Assembly (NCBI GenBank): GCA_900553265.1
Contig: USDD01000072.1
Location: forward strand, 1-14,370
DNA length: 14,370 nucleotides
Direction: 5' to 3'
Origin: an uncultured Eubacteriales bacterium
GTDB lineage: Bacteria > Bacillota > Clostridia > Christensenellales > Aristaeellaceae
This document shows positions 6,798-14,235 of this stretch, in pieces. Each line of letters starts with the position of its first letter. Position 1 is the stretch's first letter. The position numbers and the translations under genes are program-made. The notes under the pieces were generated by a model, which saw only the letters and a program-made list of their open reading frames with translations, searched no databases and had not been told where the DNA came from.

Positions 6798-8396
6798 ATG
6801 TTTGCTCAGGGAACTTCCTCGCTGACGCGCCTGACCCCGGACGCCGTGCCGGTTCCGCGCGCTTCCGGCGCGCGGGCGGCGCGGGTGGATTCGGACGCGG
6901 CGCGGGCGCTGCGCGCCGACCCGGGCTGGATGACGCTCTCCGAGCGTCTGCGCGATCCCGAGGGCTGGCGGCGGATTCAGCGCCGGCGGCGGAGCGCGCT
7001 GGAAGCGCTGCTGGCCGCCGAGCCGACGCGTGAAACCGTCGCCCGCGCCGCCGATCTGCTGGCCGCCATCGCCGAGGAGCTGAGCTGGGCGGAGAGCGCC
7101 GCGCCCTTCGACGACGACGCGCATCCGGAGATCGACTTCGCCTGCGCGGAGACCTGCGCGCTGCTGGGCTGGACGCGCCGCGTATTCGGCGATGCGCTGG
7201 GCGAGTTCTCGCCAAACTTACCCGGAAAGCTGCTCTACGAGGTGCGCCGCCGGGCGCTGACTCCGCTGATGGCTCACGACGACTACCCGTTTCTCACCGG
7301 CGGCGGCGCGCGGCCGCTGAGCGTCTGCGCCGACCTGCTGCTGGCGGCGCTGTTTCTGGAGACCGACGACGCGCGCCGCGGGCGCGTGGTGAAAAAGCTG
7401 CTGCGGGCGCTGGACGAGTGCTGTGCTCAGCACGGACGGCGGCTGGATCCGCTGGCCGATCGCGTGGCGGACGTGGCCGCCGCGTCGGATCTGGCGCCGC
7501 TGCTGGCCCGGGCGACGCGGGGCGAACTCGACCTGACCGACCGGCTGCCCATGCCCGACTGGCTGGACGAGATTCTCTTTGCGTGGATTCAGGACGACCG
7601 CTTCGTCGATCCCGGCGCGGAGGGCATGGTTCCGCCGCTGTCCGGCAGCGACGTGTTCCGCGTGGGCCTGTACGCCGGCGACGGCGCTCTGACGGCGCTG
7701 GGCGCGCAGCTGTTCCGCCACAGCCGCATGCCTGCCGCGTCCGTGACCGGGCGCATGCTCGAGGCGGCGGACTGCGCCATGCTGGAGGCCGAATCGGGTC
7801 GCCCGCCCCGGCTGCGCTATGCCGCGACGGCGCGCAATCTGGTGATGTCCGCGCGCATGCCGGGACTGTACTGCGCGCTGCACGTGGGCGGCGGCCGGAG
7901 CAACGCGGGCGACTGCCTGCTCTTTTCCGACGGACAGCCCATTCTGACCGAGGCCGGCGCGGACTGCGCCGCGCGCAACCTGCCGACGCTGAACGGCCAG
8001 CCACAGCTTGCCGCGCCCGATCCCGCCTGCATTGCCGACTTCGAGGCCCGCAGCGACCGGGAAATCCTGTCCGTCGACCTGACGGGCGCGTATCCAAAGG
8101 CCTGCGGACTGCGCGCCTACCAGCGCACGCTGCTGACGCTGCGCAGTGAGCAGACCATCCGGCTGGTGGACGCGCTGACGCTGGAACCCGCCGCCGAGGT
8201 CGCCTTTTCCTTCGTCACCCCGGAGCGTCCCGCAGCCGACGGCGATTACCTGCGCCTCGGGCCGGTTCGGATGAGCTGGGAGGGCGCGCTCTCCCCGGAG
8301 CTGCGCGCGCTGGGCGGAGGGCTGACTCAGATTCTGCTGCGCCCGACTCAGCCCGTGTCCCAGGGGCTGTTCACCTTCGATTTCGAGCTTTTATAA
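6798..8396 (+). CDS. Degenerate heparinase II/III-like protein, probable pseudoenzyme
   Basis: A 532-aa protein without signal peptide or membrane segment. Its layout resembles the heparinase II/III-like polysaccharide lyases. There is a helical N-terminal toroid (about 30-275, with an IDFACAETCALLGW region and LLYEVRRRALTPLM, where family members have 'E..RRVl.P'). A beta-sandwich follows, with SDGQPILTEAG, a NLPTLNGQPQ segment, then SVDLTGAYP and LRAYQRTLLTL, matching the family's aY...yqRtl strand. The expected catalytic elements look lost: the family's Asn/His-rich HNHNDxG segment is replaced by GGGRSNAGD (364-372), and the NNWN and DGGCxEGPxYW regions read GARPLSVCAD and RRLDPLADRVADV. 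GGGAG lies 8 nt before the ATG. It may be a binding or structural relative. The family link is by eye and needs a profile search. Confidence 0.6.
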   Translation: MFAQGTSSLTRLTPDAVPVPRASGARAARVDSDAARALRADPGWMTLSERLRDPEGWRRIQRRRRSALEALLAAEPTRETVARAADLLAAIAEELSWAESAAPFDDDAHPEIDFACAETCALLGWTRRVFGDALGEFSPNLPGKLLYEVRRRALTPLMAHDDYPFLTGGGARPLSVCADLLLAALFLETDDARRGRVVKKLLRALDECCAQHGRRLDPLADRVADVAAASDLAPLLARATRGELDLTDRLPMPDWLDEILFAWIQDDRFVDPGAEGMVPPLSGSDVFRVGLYAGDGALTALGAQLFRHSRMPAASVTGRMLEAADCAMLEAESGRPPRLRYAATARNLVMSARMPGLYCALHVGGGRSNAGDCLLFSDGQPILTEAGADCAARNLPTLNGQPQLAAPDPACIADFEARSDREILSVDLTGAYPKACGLRAYQRTLLTLRSEQTIRLVDALTLEPAAEVAFSFVTPERPAADGDYLRLGPVRMSWEGALSPELRALGGGLTQILLRPTQPVSQGLFTFDFELL

Positions 8397-8412
8397 AAAA
8401 TGACAGGCAGCC

Positions 8413-8438
8413 GGAGAGCGAATTCTTCTTCGCTCTCC
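8413..8438 (+). terminator. Hairpin terminator after the heparinase-like gene
   Basis: GGAGAGCGAA and TTCGCTCTCC form a perfect 10-bp stem with a 6-nt loop, 16 bp after the stop codon. The following TTCAATTT is only weakly T-rich, so termination may be partial. Confidence 0.7.
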
Positions 8439-8537
8439 TTCAATTTACCAAATTTTCGCCTGAACCGATAAATCCCGCCTGGTCGAGCGTCTAACAGTCG
8501 GAATTCCAAATACAGAAACTCAAAGGAGTGGGCTGCG

Positions 8538-9002
8538 ATGGACAATCAGGAATTTCAGGATCGCGTCCGCGCGTGCGAGCGAAGGCTTTACGCCACGGCC
8601 TATCTGCTGCTGCACGTCACGGCGGACTGCGAGGACGCGGTGCAGGAAGCGGTGCTGCGCGCATGGCAGCGGCTGCCCGGACTTCAGAACCCGCAGTTCT
8701 TTGAGACATGGCTGACGCGCATCGTCATCAACGAGTGCAAAAGCCAGCTCCGCCGCCGAAGCCGTCGGGGCGAGACGGAGCTTTCGCCGCGGCTGGCCGC
8801 GCCGGTTTCCCCGGAGCCGGAGCTGCACGCGGCGCTGACCGCGCTAAAGTGGAAGTACCGCGTGGTGCTCACGCTGAAGTACATCGACGGATACACCATC
8901 GAGGAGATCGCGCGCATACTGACGCTGCCCCGAGGCACCGTGGCCTCCCGGCTGGATCAGGCGAAGCGGCTGCTCAGAGCTCAGATGAAGGGAGAGATCT
9001 GA
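8538..9002 (+). CDS. RNA polymerase sigma factor, ECF subfamily
   Basis: A 154-aa ECF sigma factor with only regions 2 and 4, directing RNA polymerase to a dedicated set of promoters. Region 2 includes CEDAVQEAVLRAWQRL (-10 recognition and core binding) and FETWLTRIVINECKSQLRR; region 4 includes YRVVLTLKYIDGYTIEEIARIL and the helix-turn-helix LPRGTVASRLDQAKRLL. AGGAG 9-10 nt before the ATG supports the start. The gene for a membrane protein begins 2 nt after its stop, the usual sigma/anti-sigma arrangement. No convincing autoregulatory ECF promoter was found upstream. The target regulon cannot be inferred. Confidence 0.95.
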   Translation: MDNQEFQDRVRACERRLYATAYLLLHVTADCEDAVQEAVLRAWQRLPGLQNPQFFETWLTRIVINECKSQLRRRSRRGETELSPRLAAPVSPEPELHAALTALKWKYRVVLTLKYIDGYTIEEIARILTLPRGTVASRLDQAKRLLRAQMKGEI

Positions 9003-9004
9003 AC

Positions 9005-10132
9005 ATGAAGAATCGATTTGATCACGTCGTACCCGAGACCCCGGCTTCCTTTCACGATTCTCTGGAGCGCGCGCTGCGCGCCACCGCGGAGAGGGAGCGC
9101 CGAAGCGTTCGGCTGCGCCCGGCGGCACTGATCGCCGCGGCGCTGGCACTGGTTCTCGCGGGCGCGGCCCTCGCCCTCGGCGACCGCATGGGCCTTTGGA
9201 GCTTCCTCAAGCAATATGCCGGCCGGGAGATTCCCGCGAAGCAGCCGCCCGCGGTCGAGGTTCTGGATCGCTCCGCCCGGTTTGGCGACTACATTCTCAC
9301 CGTGAGCGAGGCCTATCGCGAGGGCCGCACCGCGTCGATACTCGTGGAGATCGCCGAGGACGCGGAGGTTTCCAGCCTCTCCGAACCGCTCCCGTGGGAG
9401 ATGCTTCAGGTGGAAACCGACGACGGCAAAGAGCTGGACGTGCTGAGCGACGATGAGCGCATCATCGATGGGCGCATCTACCATCTGCTCACCTGCATGC
9501 TGCCGGAGGACGCGCCGGAGACCGTAAGCCTGCAGGTGAGTCTCGCCTTCCGGGATGGACAGAGCATTCCCGTTTCGCTTCAGAGCCGCGAGGCGAGCGC
9601 GTCCGCCGGCGTGTCCGCCGGCCATACGGAGCTGGCTGGCACCGGTCTCAGCTTTACGGACTTCAATCTGGAGATCACGTCGCTCAACCGAACGCTGACG
9701 CTGCGCTACACCTTCGATCCCGCGCAGCTGACCGCGCCCACGCTGCCCAGCCCGTATTGCACCTATTACACCGGCGGCGACGGCGTTTACCACACCGACC
9801 CCCAATGCGCTCAGCTTTCAAGCGCGCGGGAAATCACGCTTGCGGACATTGCCGGCGAGGGACTGACCGCCTGCGGCGAGGAGGACTGCAATCCGCTCGC
9901 CGAGGTCTACGAGCCGCTGCCCGACGGCGTCTATCTGGAGCTGCTGGACGCAGAGGGCAATCCGCTGCCCTGCGAATTCCTCGAATCCGAGCCGCTTCTT
10001 TCGAGCGAATCCCGGAGCGGAGAAACCGTCTTCCTGCTCGACGGCCTGCCCGAAGTCGTTCAGCTGCGCGCCTACGACTGCTGGACAAAGCACCGCTGGG
10101 CGGACACGATCACGCTGCACATATCGGAATAG
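9005..10132 (+). CDS. Membrane-anchored partner of the ECF sigma factor (putative anti-sigma, Cys/His cluster)
   Basis: A 375-aa protein with a 36-residue cytoplasmic N-terminus, one strong transmembrane helix (about 37-59, PAALIAAALALVLAGAALAL) and a roughly 310-residue outer region. Position 2 nt after the sigma gene and the single-pass topology suggest an anti-sigma or regulatory partner, resembling the DUF4179 class found beside Firmicutes ECF genes. The N-terminal domain lacks the classical HxxxCxxC zinc anti-sigma motif. The outer region contains a cluster GVYHTDPQCAQL...TLADIAGEGLTACGEEDCNP (Cys252, His263, Cys268, Cys290, Cys295). It resembles small secreted zinc-binding YH-x4-C...C-x(2-4)-C-x-P modules and may bind metal or form disulfides. 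Anti-sigma activity is inferred from context. Confidence 0.75.
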   Translation: MKNRFDHVVPETPASFHDSLERALRATAERERRSVRLRPAALIAAALALVLAGAALALGDRMGLWSFLKQYAGREIPAKQPPAVEVLDRSARFGDYILTVSEAYREGRTASILVEIAEDAEVSSLSEPLPWEMLQVETDDGKELDVLSDDERIIDGRIYHLLTCMLPEDAPETVSLQVSLAFRDGQSIPVSLQSREASASAGVSAGHTELAGTGLSFTDFNLEITSLNRTLTLRYTFDPAQLTAPTLPSPYCTYYTGGDGVYHTDPQCAQLSSAREITLADIAGEGLTACGEEDCNPLAEVYEPLPDGVYLELLDAEGNPLPCEFLESEPLLSSESRSGETVFLLDGLPEVVQLRAYDCWTKHRWADTITLHISE

Positions 10133-10141
10133 ACACAAAAG

Positions 10142-10165
10142 CGCCCCGGCCAGATGGTCGGGGCG
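10142..10165. terminator. Bidirectional terminator between the ECF unit and the degV-like gene
   Basis: CGCCCCGGCC and GGTCGGGGCG form a 10-bp stem (one G-T wobble) with loop AGAT. It is followed by TATATTCT on the plus strand and by CTTTTGTG on the minus strand, and it sits in the 41 bp between two convergent genes. Confidence 0.85.
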
Positions 10166-10173
10166 TATATTCT

Positions 10174-11079
10174 CTACTTTCCGCTTCGATCCGGCGTTCG
10201 CTCGTCGCCAAAGAAGAACGCCGCCACCGTGCCGAAGCCGCAGTGACCGGCGATAATGGTTCCGATGTCGCAGATCCTGATTTCGCCGTCGATGTTCGGG
10301 AAGTGCTCGCGGATCGCGTCGCGGGTCATCTTCGCCGTTCCAAGGCAGTCGAAATGGCAGATCCAGCACTTGCCCGAGTAGTCCCTGCCGCCCGCGGCGT
10401 GGGCCTCCATGGCGCGGACGGTCTCGCGGATGGCGTTCTTCTGGCCGCGCACCCTGTCGTAGGCGATGATGCGCCCCGCGTCGTCCAGGCGCATGATGGG
10501 GCAGAGGTTCAGCACCGTGCCCAGCATCGCCGCCGCGCCGGACATGCGCCCGCTGCGGCGATAGTACGTCAGGTCGGTGGAGAAGAACTGATGGTGCACG
10601 CGCCGGCGGTTGGCCAGCAGCCACCGCTCGATCTCCTCCATGGACGCGTCCCGGTCGCGCAGATCCGCCGCACCGTCCACCAGCAGGCCGTAGCCCGAGG
10701 AGCTGCACAGCGAATCGACGACGACAATTTTCCGCTCGGGATACTTCGCCCGCAGCTGCTCCGCGGCCTTCAGGGCGTTGGCCACCGAGGCGGTCATGCC
10801 GCTGCCGAAGGCGATGTGCAGAAGATCGCCCTTCTGAAGCTGCTTTTCGAAAAAATCGAGATAGCGGAACTCGTTGATCTGGGACGTGGAGGGCAACCTG
10901 CCCTGAATCAGCTGAGCGTAAAACCACGTCAGCGCGTCCGGGTTTCTGCCCATGTCATCCTCGTACTCCATGCCGTCGATCCGATAATTGTAGAACAGCA
11001 CGGGAATATTCCGACCCTGCATGTAGGAAAAGGGCACGTCCACCGTGGATTCGCAGGACAGGATCATCGGTTTCGGCAT
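10174..11079 (-). CDS. DegV family fatty-acid-binding protein
   Basis: A 301-aa DegV-family protein. Characterised family members bind fatty acids, and Staphylococcus FakB proteins deliver them to the FakA kinase. Signs are ILSCESTVDVP at the N-terminus (fold-typical DS/DxxxDlp), GRLPSTSQIN (family TSQP-type ligand loop), LHIAFGSGMTASVANAL and IVVVDSLCSSSGYGLLV. YYRRSGRMSG is followed by the Lys-Asn segment RGQKNAI, and a GIIAGHCG-like C-terminal motif is present as TIIAGHCGFGT. Length is close to the usual 280-300. GGAGGG 7 nt before the ATG supports the start. It begins 15 nt after the synthetase gene and is surely cotranscribed with it. The bound lipid and partner kinase are unknown; no fakA is in the window. 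Confidence 0.9.
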   Translation of the reverse strand: MPKPMILSCESTVDVPFSYMQGRNIPVLFYNYRIDGMEYEDDMGRNPDALTWFYAQLIQGRLPSTSQINEFRYLDFFEKQLQKGDLLHIAFGSGMTASVANALKAAEQLRAKYPERKIVVVDSLCSSSGYGLLVDGAADLRDRDASMEEIERWLLANRRRVHHQFFSTDLTYYRRSGRMSGAAAMLGTVLNLCPIMRLDDAGRIIAYDRVRGQKNAIRETVRAMEAHAAGGRDYSGKCWICHFDCLGTAKMTRDAIREHFPNIDGEIRICDIGTIIAGHCGFGTVAAFFFGDERTPDRSGK

Positions 11080-11094
11080 ATCCGTTCCCTCCGT

Positions 11095-11859
11095 CTATTG
11101 CCCGGCCGTGTTCGGCGCCCTGTCCGCCCGCTCGGGCAGGCGAAACAGTCCGCGCTTCTTTTCCGTCCTTTTTTCCTCCGCACCGCCCGCGGCCGCGGCG
11201 TGAATCTTCTCCATGCGCTCGTCCAGCACTGCGCCCATCTCGGCGCACTCGAAGAGCTCCTTTTCGATCTGCGCCGGATCGGGCACGTCCTTCTTGTAGC
11301 GGATTTTATGCTCCAGGCTGGCCCACCAGTCCATGGATATGGTGCGCAGCTGCACCTCCACCTTCATTCTGCGGGTCTGGTTGTGCAGGAATATGGGCGT
11401 TTCGACGATCAGATGCAGGCTGCGGTATCCGTTGGACTTAGGGTTGGCGATGTAGTCCTTCTTCTCCACCAGCGTCACGTCGTCCTGCCGGAGCAGCGCC
11501 TCCGCCAGCATGTAGATGTCGCTGGGAAACGAGCAGATGACGCGGATGCCCGCGATGTCGTTCAGGTTTTCCTCGATGGCTGACACGGTGAGGGGGATGC
11601 CCTTGCGCGCGGCCTTGTCCATGATGCTCTCGGGCGACTTGAGCCGCGATTTGATGGATTCGATGGGATTGCGGTCGTAGAGCAGCGACAGCTCCTCGTT
11701 CAGCACGTCGAATTTCGTCTCGACCTCCATCATCGCGCAGCGATAATAGGCCATCAGCTCCCGATAGGGCATCGCATAATCCCTAAGCCAGTTCTTCAGC
11801 TCGCTCTGGTTCAAGCGCGTCAGCAGCGCGCGCTCCAGCGGCAGCATTTCGTTGTTCAT
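11095..11859 (-). CDS. Small alarmone synthetase, RelQ-like (GTP pyrophosphokinase family)
   Basis: A 254-aa stand-alone (p)ppGpp synthetase domain protein, making alarmone from ATP and GTP/GDP without a hydrolase domain. Key segments are SRLKSPESIMDKAARKG (71-87, ATP-binding), LNDIAGIRVIC (99-109, with the Mg-binding Asp101), KDYIANPKSNGYRSLHLIV (134-152, G-loop) and MKVEVQLRTISMDWWASLEH (165-184). The tail (about 220-254) is charged and family-atypical. The pattern fits the RelQ/YjbM group better than RelP. The ATG is 13 nt from AAGGAGA, rather long, but no alternative start is in frame. It is the first gene of a unit with the degV-like gene. Confidence 0.93.
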   Translation of the reverse strand: MNNEMLPLERALLTRLNQSELKNWLRDYAMPYRELMAYYRCAMMEVETKFDVLNEELSLLYDRNPIESIKSRLKSPESIMDKAARKGIPLTVSAIEENLNDIAGIRVICSFPSDIYMLAEALLRQDDVTLVEKKDYIANPKSNGYRSLHLIVETPIFLHNQTRRMKVEVQLRTISMDWWASLEHKIRYKKDVPDPAQIEKELFECAEMGAVLDERMEKIHAAAAGGAEEKRTEKKRGLFRLPERADRAPNTAGQ

Positions 11860-11917
11860 GGCTGAAAAGAATTCTCCTTCTTCCGGGTCGGCGAGCGCCG
11901 CCCGTTCCTTTCCTTCT

Positions 11918-11946
11918 ATTATATACCATTTTTATGCAGAAGAAAA
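11918..11946 (-). promoter_or_regulatory. Promoter of the RelQ-like/degV unit
   Basis: A perfect minus-strand TATAAT (11918-11923) lies 58 bp before the start codon. With a 17-bp spacer the -35 is TTTTCT (11941-11946), only weakly consensus, so it may depend on the upstream AT-rich region. The -35 overlaps the edge of the palindrome. Confidence 0.6.
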
Positions 11947-11992
11947 TGGACAAAGAAACGCTTTTGTACAAATTTGTTTCTCTGTCCATTTT
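11943..11992 (-). terminator. 50-bp AT-rich palindrome, probable terminator of the HMA-SafE-cupredoxin gene
   Basis: A near-perfect inverted repeat with its centre at GTAC: on the plus strand AAAATGGACAAAGAAAC pairs with GTTTCTCTGTCCATTTT, and inner TTTGT pairs with ACAAA. 21 of 25 pairs are Watson-Crick, plus one wobble. It starts 6 bp past the stop codon of the minus-strand gene and is followed on that strand by CTTCT. It would fold as a long hairpin ending in TTTT. It is AT-rich for a terminator, so an operator or mobile-element relic is possible. Confidence 0.6.
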
Positions 11993-11998
11993 GGTTTC

Positions 11999-13270
11999 TT
12001 ATTCGGACTCGACGACGTTGATTCCGCTTCGGATCATGCCCATCCAGCAGCTGTAGGGCACTGTTCCGGCCTTTTCGGGCGTAAAGGTCACAAGGTTGTC
12101 TCCCGCCTCCAGCGCGACGCTCAGGCCGTAGGCCGGAATGACGATTTCGTTGTTGCAGCCGTTGAGCTTTTCCGCGTCGGCGTGGATCGTCCACTCCACC
12201 GGGATTCCCGCCTGCACAGTGATGGCGGGATAGCTGCCGTAGTCCAGCTCGGTGCGCACCGTCTGCTTTCCGTCCCGCGCCACGGCCACGCCGTCCGGCG
12301 CGCTCTCCACCGCCGCGCCACCCACGCCCGCCAGCGCAAGGCCGCTGGTCAGCATGCTCAGACTCATCAGGATGACCAGCGCCGCCGAGGCCAGCCGCAC
12401 CGGCTTTGCGAACCGGCGGTTCAGCCGCCCGCTGAGCACGCCCACGCCCAGCATCAGCGGTGTCGTGCCCAGGCTGAAGCACAGCATCGCCGCCGCGCCG
12501 CGCAGCCAGCTTCCCGAGGCCAGCGCGTAGAGCTGCATGGACTGAAGCGGCCCGCAGGGCATCAGCCCATTGGCCAGCCCGACGCCGAAGGACGAGCGCG
12601 GCGTGAACCTGCGTTTGGGAAAAAATCGCGTCAGAGAAAACCTCCGCAGCCATTCGAAGCCGTCCAGCAGCTTCAGCGCCATGATCAGCATCAGCACAGC
12701 GGCGGCGATCTGTATCGCACCCTTCGTCTGGGCGCTGACGGAAACGCTCTGCCCCAGCCCGCCGGCCAGCGCGCCGATGGCCGTATAGGACGCGACTCGG
12801 CCGAGGTTGTAGCTCAGACTGCTCTTCCACGGCTGAGCGCTGCGCCGCGCCGCCTGGGCGCTCTGAGCCAGATTGACGCCGCCGCACATGGCCACGCAGT
12901 GCAGCGAGGTCATCAGTCCCACCACGAACAGCGCGCCGAGGCTCATGCCCTCCCGGGCCACGGGAAAGGCGGCCATCCACGCCGCCGCGGGCGAGCGCGT
13001 CAGCAGCAGATACAGCCCCGCCGCAGCGAGCAGGCTCTTTTCCCATCGTCCGCGCCCGACGCAGAGCCGATAGCCCAGCGGCGCGAGACGCGCGTTCAGC
13101 TCCGCCTCGGACACAGCCTGCTCCTCCCAGAGGGCCGTCAGCGTTCCCTTGGCATAATTTACCTCGATTTGAGAAAGGCCGTCCACTCCTCGCAGCGCCC
13201 GCTCAATGGTCTCGGCGCAGTGCGGACAGTGCATGCCCTCCACGCGCCACATCTTTTTCACCGCGCTCAT
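11999..13270 (-). CDS. HMA - SafE/DsbD-like membrane - cupredoxin fusion, probable copper handling
   Basis: A 423-aa three-part protein. Residues 1-70 are a heavy-metal-associated domain (VEGMHCPHCAETI, metal-binding Cys15 and Cys18). Residues about 77-320 are a polytopic sulfite exporter TauE/SafE-like, DsbD-related membrane domain with LHCVAMCGG (Cys125, Cys129) and NGLMPCGP (Cys239). Residues about 330-423 are a cupredoxin-like beta domain with NGCNNEIVIPAYG (Cys372) and PYSCWMGMIRSG (Cys408, Met410, Met412), a typical copper-ligand arrangement. The architecture suggests copper binding inside, transfer through the membrane Cys pairs, and loading or storage outside; direction and substrate are inferred. 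The start overlaps the stop of the DUF2318 gene in an ATGA, so the two are coupled. Confidence 0.88.
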   Translation of the reverse strand: MSAVKKMWRVEGMHCPHCAETIERALRGVDGLSQIEVNYAKGTLTALWEEQAVSEAELNARLAPLGYRLCVGRGRWEKSLLAAAGLYLLLTRSPAAAWMAAFPVAREGMSLGALFVVGLMTSLHCVAMCGGVNLAQSAQAARRSAQPWKSSLSYNLGRVASYTAIGALAGGLGQSVSVSAQTKGAIQIAAAVLMLIMALKLLDGFEWLRRFSLTRFFPKRRFTPRSSFGVGLANGLMPCGPLQSMQLYALASGSWLRGAAAMLCFSLGTTPLMLGVGVLSGRLNRRFAKPVRLASAALVILMSLSMLTSGLALAGVGGAAVESAPDGVAVARDGKQTVRTELDYGSYPAITVQAGIPVEWTIHADAEKLNGCNNEIVIPAYGLSVALEAGDNLVTFTPEKAGTVPYSCWMGMIRSGINVVESE

Positions 13271-13722
13271 GCGCCCTTCTTCCAGTTGGCGAAGAACGCC
13301 GCGTTGGCCGCCAGCTCCGAGGCGGGAATGGTGATGCTGTTCTCCGTCACCGAATACTCACCCACCGGAAGCGGATTGCAGCCGCCCGCATCCGCGCCAA
13401 CGGTGGAATAATCGAAGGCATTGCCGCAGTTTTCGCAGACCAGCGCGCCGTCGTGCAGCTCGAAATAGGCGTAGGGCGAGCCCATGCAGACCTGACAGGT
13501 GTCGTAGGCCAGCCGGGGCTGCCCATCCGCGCCCAGCATGGCGATCACACCCATGGTCGTTCCGTCCTGATTGCGGGTGTAAAACGTGGGCGAATCCGTC
13601 AGAAGCGACAGTCCGATCTCCCAGTCGCCGCTCACCGCGGCCGGCTTCGTTCCCGCGCATCCGGTCAGCAGCAGCATCGCCGCCGCGATCAGCGCACAAA
13701 GGCGCGCCATTTTTTTGCTCAT
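13267..13722 (-). CDS. DUF2318 family lipoprotein with two CxxC pairs
   Basis: A 151-aa lipoprotein: positively charged MSKKMAR, hydrophobic core, lipobox LLTGC with Cys22 as the lipidation residue. The mature part has the DUF2318 signature: LAYDTCQVCMG (Cys76, Cys79), LVCENCGNAF (Cys96, Cys99) and GGCNPLP (Cys115). It ends with ITIPASEL. DUF2318 proteins are commonly encoded with iron or copper transport and redox genes and are thought to bind metal, though ligands are not established. GGAGG precedes the ATG by 9 nt. It is the first gene of a two-gene unit with the HMA-SafE-cupredoxin fusion and is divergent from the Rrf2 gene. Confidence 0.9.
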   Translation of the reverse strand: MSKKMARLCALIAAAMLLLTGCAGTKPAAVSGDWEIGLSLLTDSPTFYTRNQDGTTMGVIAMLGADGQPRLAYDTCQVCMGSPYAYFELHDGALVCENCGNAFDYSTVGADAGGCNPLPVGEYSVTENSITIPASELAANAAFFANWKKGA

Positions 13723-13736
13723 TGCATCGTTCCTCC

Positions 13737-13765
13737 TTGAAATTCCCGTTCCGGCATGATATGAT
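13737..13765 (+). promoter_or_regulatory. Promoter of the Rrf2 regulator gene
   Basis: TTGAAA (13737-13742), 17-bp spacer, TATGAT (13760-13765), each one mismatch from consensus. The -35 abuts the SD of the divergent DUF2318 gene, so both start signals share about 70 bp. The regulator could act on both from here. No clear palindromic operator was seen. Confidence 0.75.
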
Positions 13766-13790
13766 GGTAGTCAGACAGGAGATGATTGTT

Positions 13791-14216
13791 TTGAAAATAT
13801 CCACTCGCGGACGCTACGCGGTGCGAATGATGCTGGACGTGGCCCAGAATCAGGGCGAAAACTACGTCGCGCTGAAGGACATCGCCGCGCGCCAGAGCAT
13901 TTCCAAGAAATATCTGGAGCAGATCGCACTGGCGCTGACGCAGGCGGGAATGCTGCAGGCCGCGCGCGGCCATCAGGGCGGCTATCGGCTGCTTCGCGCG
14001 CCCGAGGACTACACGCTGCTGGAGATTCTGGAGATCACCGAGGGCTCCCTCGCTCCGGTGGCCTGTCTGGATCAGGAGCCGAACGTCTGCGAGCGCTGCG
14101 ATTTCTGCCTGACGCTGCCCGTCTGGGAGGGGCTTAACCGCGTCGTCCGCGAATATCTCGGCGGCGTCACGCTGGCGGACGTGCTGAACCGCACCGTAAA
14201 TTTCAAAAACGCCTGA
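13791..14216 (+). CDS. Rrf2-family transcriptional regulator with Cys cluster
   Basis: A 141-aa Rrf2-family regulator (relatives IscR, NsrR, CymR, RsrR). The winged-helix domain is complete: MKISTRGRYAVRMMLDVA, VALKDIAARQSISKKYLEQI, and wing ARGHQGGYRLLRAPEDYTLLEI. The sensory loop has Cys92, Cys100, Cys103 and Cys106 (ACLDQEPNVCERCDFC), compatible with a bound Fe-S cluster in which three cysteines are ligands. I start at TTG 13791 because GGAG (13778-13781) is 9 nt upstream and the product then begins MKISTRGRYA, the normal family start; the ATG at 13782 directly follows the SD. Its divergent neighbours suggest a metal- or redox-responsive switch. Confidence 0.92.
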   Translation: MKISTRGRYAVRMMLDVAQNQGENYVALKDIAARQSISKKYLEQIALALTQAGMLQAARGHQGGYRLLRAPEDYTLLEILEITEGSLAPVACLDQEPNVCERCDFCLTLPVWEGLNRVVREYLGGVTLADVLNRTVNFKNA

Positions 14217-14235
14217 GGCATCGGGAGTTTTTGAA
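14202..14235. terminator. Bidirectional hairpin terminator after the Rrf2 gene
   Basis: TTCAAAAAC and GTTTTTGAA form a perfect 9-bp outer stem, with inner CCTGA/TCGGG (one wobble) and loop GGCA. The hairpin overlaps the last codons of the Rrf2 gene and provides a T run on either strand. Confidence 0.75.

Noticed and set aside
8461..8494. ECF-type promoter (TGAACC ... CGTCTAA) ahead of the sigma gene
   Set aside because: The elements are 21 bp apart where about 16 is expected, so it is not supported.
9757..11583. 608-aa plus-strand reading frame
   Set aside because: Runs through the bidirectional terminator and antisense to degV-like and relQ-like genes; composition is that of a shadow frame.
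11852..13411. 519-aa plus-strand reading frame
   Set aside because: Antisense to the HMA-SafE-cupredoxin gene, no SD, repetitive His/Gln/Arg composition.
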